Of a stretch of 8,146 nucleotides of DNA, positions 6,503 through 8,146 are shown one piece after another; within the stretch, counting starts at the first letter, position 1; the number at the start of each line of letters is the position of its first letter. The position numbers and the translations under genes are program-made. Under the pieces are notes generated by a model that was not told the origin of the DNA, did not search any database, and saw only the letters and a list, made by a program, of their open reading frames with translations. Source of the DNA: JAGXTF01 sp040376005. Its GTDB lineage: Bacteria > Bacteroidota > Bacteroidia > NS11-12g > UBA955. Where the stretch lies: NCBI GenBank assembly GCA_040376005.1, contig JBEIRK010000114.1, positions 1 to 8,146 on the forward strand, given 5' to 3'.

Positions 6503-6937
6503 ATGAAATGGCTCGGAATCTGTTGTCTCATTGTATCACTCACTGCATGTATGAAAGACGATAAGGAAAGAAAAAAAATAGAATCTTATGTGAAGGCAAA
6601 CAACCTTCAAGGCCAATACACCTCTAGCGGGTTGTTTTATACGATAGAGACCCTAGGCACTGGCGGACATCCGATTTCCAGCAGCACCGTTACGGTCACC
6701 TACAAAGGCTATCTGCTCGACGGTTCTGTATTCGACAGCACCGAACGGGGCAAATCTGTATCGTTTGCCTTGCGCCAAGTGATCAGCGGTTGGCAAGAAG
6801 GCATTCCAAAGTTCCAAAAAGGGGGAAAAGGGAAACTCATCATCCCTAGCAACATGGCCTACGGAAGACAATCCCAACCCGGCATCCCTAAAAACTCTAT
6901 TTTGGTATTTGATGTGGCGCTGCTGGATTGGGAATAA
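6503..6937 (+). CDS. FKBP-type peptidyl-prolyl cis-trans isomerase, lipoprotein
   Basis: The enzyme interconverts cis and trans prolyl bonds in folding proteins. The 144-residue product begins with a lipoprotein signal, MKWLGICCLIVSLTAC, with a classic LTAC lipobox and lipid attachment at C16, so it should be membrane-anchored in the periplasmic space. A short charged helix (about 18-34) precedes one FKBP domain (about 42-144). Aligned with human FKBP12, the pocket residues are kept: Y67 (Y26), F77-D78 (F36-D37), V93-I94 (V55-I56), W97 (W59), Y120 (Y82) and F136 (F99). F46 appears to be replaced by V86. It should be active. The ATG at 6503 is chosen because it gives a perfect signal peptide and follows a -7 box; a GTG at 6461 in the same frame would place the promoter inside the gene. 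It stands alone, with no clear terminator downstream. It resembles FkpA/FklB-like lipoproteins, but I do not assign a symbol. Confidence 0.95.
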   Translation: MKWLGICCLIVSLTACMKDDKERKKIESYVKANNLQGQYTSSGLFYTIETLGTGGHPISSSTVTVTYKGYLLDGSVFDSTERGKSVSFALRQVISGWQEGIPKFQKGGKGKLIIPSNMAYGRQSQPGIPKNSILVFDVALLDWE

Positions 6938-7018
6938 AACCAATTCCTAAACTCATAGCGTCAAAGACACTTCTCCTCTAAAAACCAAGCTGGGGGCTCA
7001 TACTCTGTTAAAATCCGG

Positions 7019-7037
7019 AGATTCTCTTTAGGAATCT
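7019..7037. repeat. Small hairpin downstream of the FKBP gene
   Basis: AGATTC (7019-7024) and GAATCT (7032-7037) form a 6-bp stem with a 7-nt loop, about 80 bp after the FKBP stop. No T-run follows, so terminator activity is doubtful. The rest of 6938-7121 shows nothing recognisable. Confidence 0.3.
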
Positions 7038-7121
7038 AGCCTTCGGTTTCAACAAAGGCAAATGAAGAGGGATGAACATATTCGTTTTTGACGGATTTAT
7101 AAAAGCATCTTGTTTAGCTTA

Positions 7122-7505
7122 TTATTTGGAATCAGCTAGTAGAATAAATTCGCTTAAATCAAATACTTCGTTTGATATCGCAAAATGCTTAACCCTGCGA
7201 CCATTTGCATCACTATTATTTTCAATTAAAAATCGAGACACTTCACTTGTGTTTCTATTTTCCATTCTAGCCATTCTGCTTCCGCCTTGCTCAGAAACAA
7301 TATTACCATAAATCTGATGTTCTCTATTTACATCAATAACTTTAACATCTTTATTTCTTGAGAAAAAACACACAACAGACTTATCATCAAAAATAACCAG
7401 ATATTTCCAATAGAAGAGTTCCACATCTCCCATCTGAGTTTCTTCACTGATAACTGTATGGTTTGCACTTCGGTATAATTCAAACCAGTTTGAAAAATGG
7501 GGTAC
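7122..7505 (-). pseudogene. AT-rich open frame of unknown origin, probably the 3' remnant of a gene
   Basis: The frame is open from just after a TAA (7508-7506) to tandem TAA stops (7124-7119), 127 codons. The only in-frame ATG is at 7433 and would give 103 residues, but the 24 codons before it (through HFSNWFELYRSANH) also look like protein, so the original gene probably began further upstream. Codons are AT-rich (GAT, GTT, AAA, AAT, GAA), unlike mfd or the AraC fragment next to it. The opposite-strand frame over 7072-7311 looks much less like protein. Mostly soluble, mixed alpha/beta composition is suggested, with a segment GNIVSEQGGSRMARMENRN; no family is recognised. It lies in the -1 frame relative to the AraC fragment, which overlaps it to 7328. 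It could instead be a short intact gene from 7433, or one product with the AraC front through frameshifting. Confidence 0.5.
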
Positions 7506-7753
7506 TTACACACCCATTCCACAACAACATTGATAATCTTTTCAATCAGTACGGCTTTCTTGTCGTGCATGAGTTCTAAGCCAGACTTATGAAGCTCGGC
7601 AGTGAGCTGCGCAGCTAGGTCAGCAGATAGATGCTGACTTAACCGCACTTCTCCCAATTCCATTGAAGTATAGGCAATCTGCATTCGTTCCAAAATTGAC
7701 TTTACCAGGAGTTTACAACGCAAACTCACCATATGTTGAATAAAAATTCTCAT
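7328..7753 (-). pseudogene. Truncated AraC-type regulator: N-terminal domain without the HTH
   Basis: The first ~81 to 95 residues (MRIFIQHMVSLRC, then LGEVRLSQHLS, KSGLELMHDKKAVLIEKI and VVVEWV) match my recollection of the N-terminal domain of a Bacteroidota AraC-family group. In that group MKxYIKxMVCxRCKxVVKxxL opens the protein and a C-terminal helix-turn-helix with YDYTYLxNLFSE follows. Here the frame drifts into unrelated residues after about residue 81-95 (near 7511-7469) and stops at residue 141; no frame nearby supplies the helix-turn-helix. The N-terminal domain with its MVSLRC loop resembles a heavy-metal-associated ferredoxin-like fold, though only one of the usual two cysteines remains. 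It cannot bind DNA as expected of an AraC protein. The ATG at 7753 matches the family start. A -7 box lies at 7807-7800. It is probably a decayed gene, joined to the AT-rich frame downstream. Confidence 0.7.
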
Positions 7754-7772
7754 TTGGCACTTTTACGAATTA

Positions 7773-7787
7773 TTCATAGTTAATACT
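7773..7787 (-). repeat. Short dispersed repeat, copy 2 (upstream of the AraC remnant)
   Basis: This is an exact 15-bp copy of the lipoprotein start region at 5641-5627, with the shared CTTTTAC at 7760-7766 extending the relation. Here the ATG at 7777 opens only a four-codon frame (MNNS, then TAA), 20 bp before the AraC-type start. Confidence 0.5.
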
Positions 7788-7799
7788 AGGATTGCTTAT

Positions 7800-7807
7800 C
7801 AAATTTA
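7800..7807 (-). promoter_or_regulatory. Possible -7 box of the AraC remnant
   Basis: TAAATTTG on the minus strand (7807-7800) fits TAnnTTTG and lies 46 bp before the ATG at 7753. No TTG -33 core is found at 19-23 bp. The implied leader of about 40 nt would contain the four-codon frame at 7777. Confidence 0.35.
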
Positions 7808-7827
7808 CTTGTAACTCACGGATTGAC

Positions 7828-7864
7828 CTAAGTGCTGGCCTTATTTGTTACCATTACAAATTGC
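7828..7864 (+). repeat. Dispersed imperfect repeat, copy 2
   Basis: This plus-strand segment starting CTAAGTGCTGGCC is related to the mfd promoter region (minus strand 4823-4787): 31 identities over 38 columns. It keeps the equivalent TTGC at its end, but no TAnnTTTG box follows 19-23 bp later, so it does not look like an active promoter. It points away from the AraC remnant. Confidence 0.6.
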
Positions 7865-8079
7865 CCACCTTCGATTTATTAAATTCTAATCTCGCTTCTG
7901 AAAAAAAGAATTACCCATCAAATTCAGTATCCTCTCCAATGGAATTTCCATCAGTCCAGTAAAACTGCCACAACCAAACCATCATTTAAACTCATTAACA
8001 ACATATTTCACACAACGCATACTACCTAACACTTATTTGTTGTATTATTGCATTAACGATCCCCAAAAGGGAAAACCAA
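7865..8079. other. Non-coding AT-rich stretch, nothing further recognised
   Basis: Together with 7754-7864 this makes a 326-bp stretch without a gene. Apart from the repeats and -7 box listed, only a 13-bp symmetric word, ATGGAATTTCCAT (7939-7951), was noticed. Stops are frequent in all frames. Confidence 0.5.
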
Positions 8080-8146
8080 TCACATTTGTGGCACATCATC
8101 CCCCTCCGGGATGTGCTGCCAGAAGCCCTGCGGTACCGCTGTTTCC
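8080..8146 (-). CDS. Possible 3' end of a minus-strand gene running off the window
   Basis: Base composition becomes GC-richer from about 8085. In one minus-strand frame the last 21 codons read ETAVPQGFWQHIPEGDDVPQM and end in TGA (8082-8080), which looks like an acidic protein C-terminus. Other frames are also open here, and 67 bases cannot decide between them. No family is recognised. Confidence 0.25.
   Translation of the reverse strand, partial: ETAVPQGFWQHIPEGDDVPQM
8091..8116. repeat. Inverted repeat at the right edge
   Basis: GCACATC (8091-8097) is complementary to GATGTGC (8110-8116). An alternative shorter stem, CATCCC (8097-8102) with GGGATG (8108-8113), has a 5-nt loop. It overlaps the possible gene end, so it may be coding rather than structural. 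Confidence 0.3.

Noticed and set aside
7072..7311. 79-codon plus-strand frame
   Set aside because: The opposite strand has the more protein-like, codon-biased frame. The plus frame lacks a promoter or a well-placed ribosome-binding site.
1..8146. CRISPR array, tRNA, rRNA, transposase or integrase genes
   Set aside because: No regularly spaced repeats, no cloverleaf-like segment and no recombinase motifs were seen on either strand by reading.

Overview
The window looks like a chromosomal segment of a Bacteroidota bacterium, possibly Chitinophagia, Saprospiria or Sphingobacteriia. The reasons are: TAnnTTTG-type -7 promoter boxes with an upstream TTG at 21 bp in front of two genes; an Mfd protein and an FKBP lipoprotein of the expected type; and the N-terminal domain of an AraC-type regulator family that I recall as largely confined to this phylum. 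Shine-Dalgarno sequences are mostly absent. No organism can be named from the sequence alone.

Left part (1-4741): the 3' end of an unrecognised envelope-type protein gene (+) runs tail to tail, only 6 bp apart, into a complete mfd gene (-), the transcription-repair coupling factor, which begins with TTG. Middle part (4742-6112): a divergent promoter region separates mfd from a small gene (+) for an 85-residue protein with about three membrane segments. That gene has its own terminator. Facing it is a minus-strand pair, a stand-alone PAS-domain protein followed by a 75-residue lipoprotein, ending in a second strong terminator.

Right part (6113-8146): a 390-bp intergenic region carries a hairpin bracketed by direct repeats and a pair of 12-bp direct repeats at a 21-bp period that resemble a LytTR-regulator site. 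It is followed by an FKBP-type prolyl isomerase lipoprotein (+). Beyond 7100 the sequence looks decayed. The front of an AraC-type regulator, without its DNA-binding domain, is joined out of frame to the AT-rich tail of an unrelated unknown gene. The flanking non-coding DNA holds imperfect copies of the mfd promoter region and of the lipoprotein start region. At the right edge the base composition becomes GC-richer and a minus-strand gene may end there.

How the genes work together: mfd is a housekeeping repair gene, and the FKBP is a periplasmic or outer-membrane folding factor. The PAS/lipoprotein pair may be a small sensory unit. No mobile element, CRISPR array, tRNA or rRNA was seen. No clear new defence or biosynthetic system is present. 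The most interesting material is the leader-poor promoter layout, the candidate LytTR-type site, and the mosaic region at 7100-7870.
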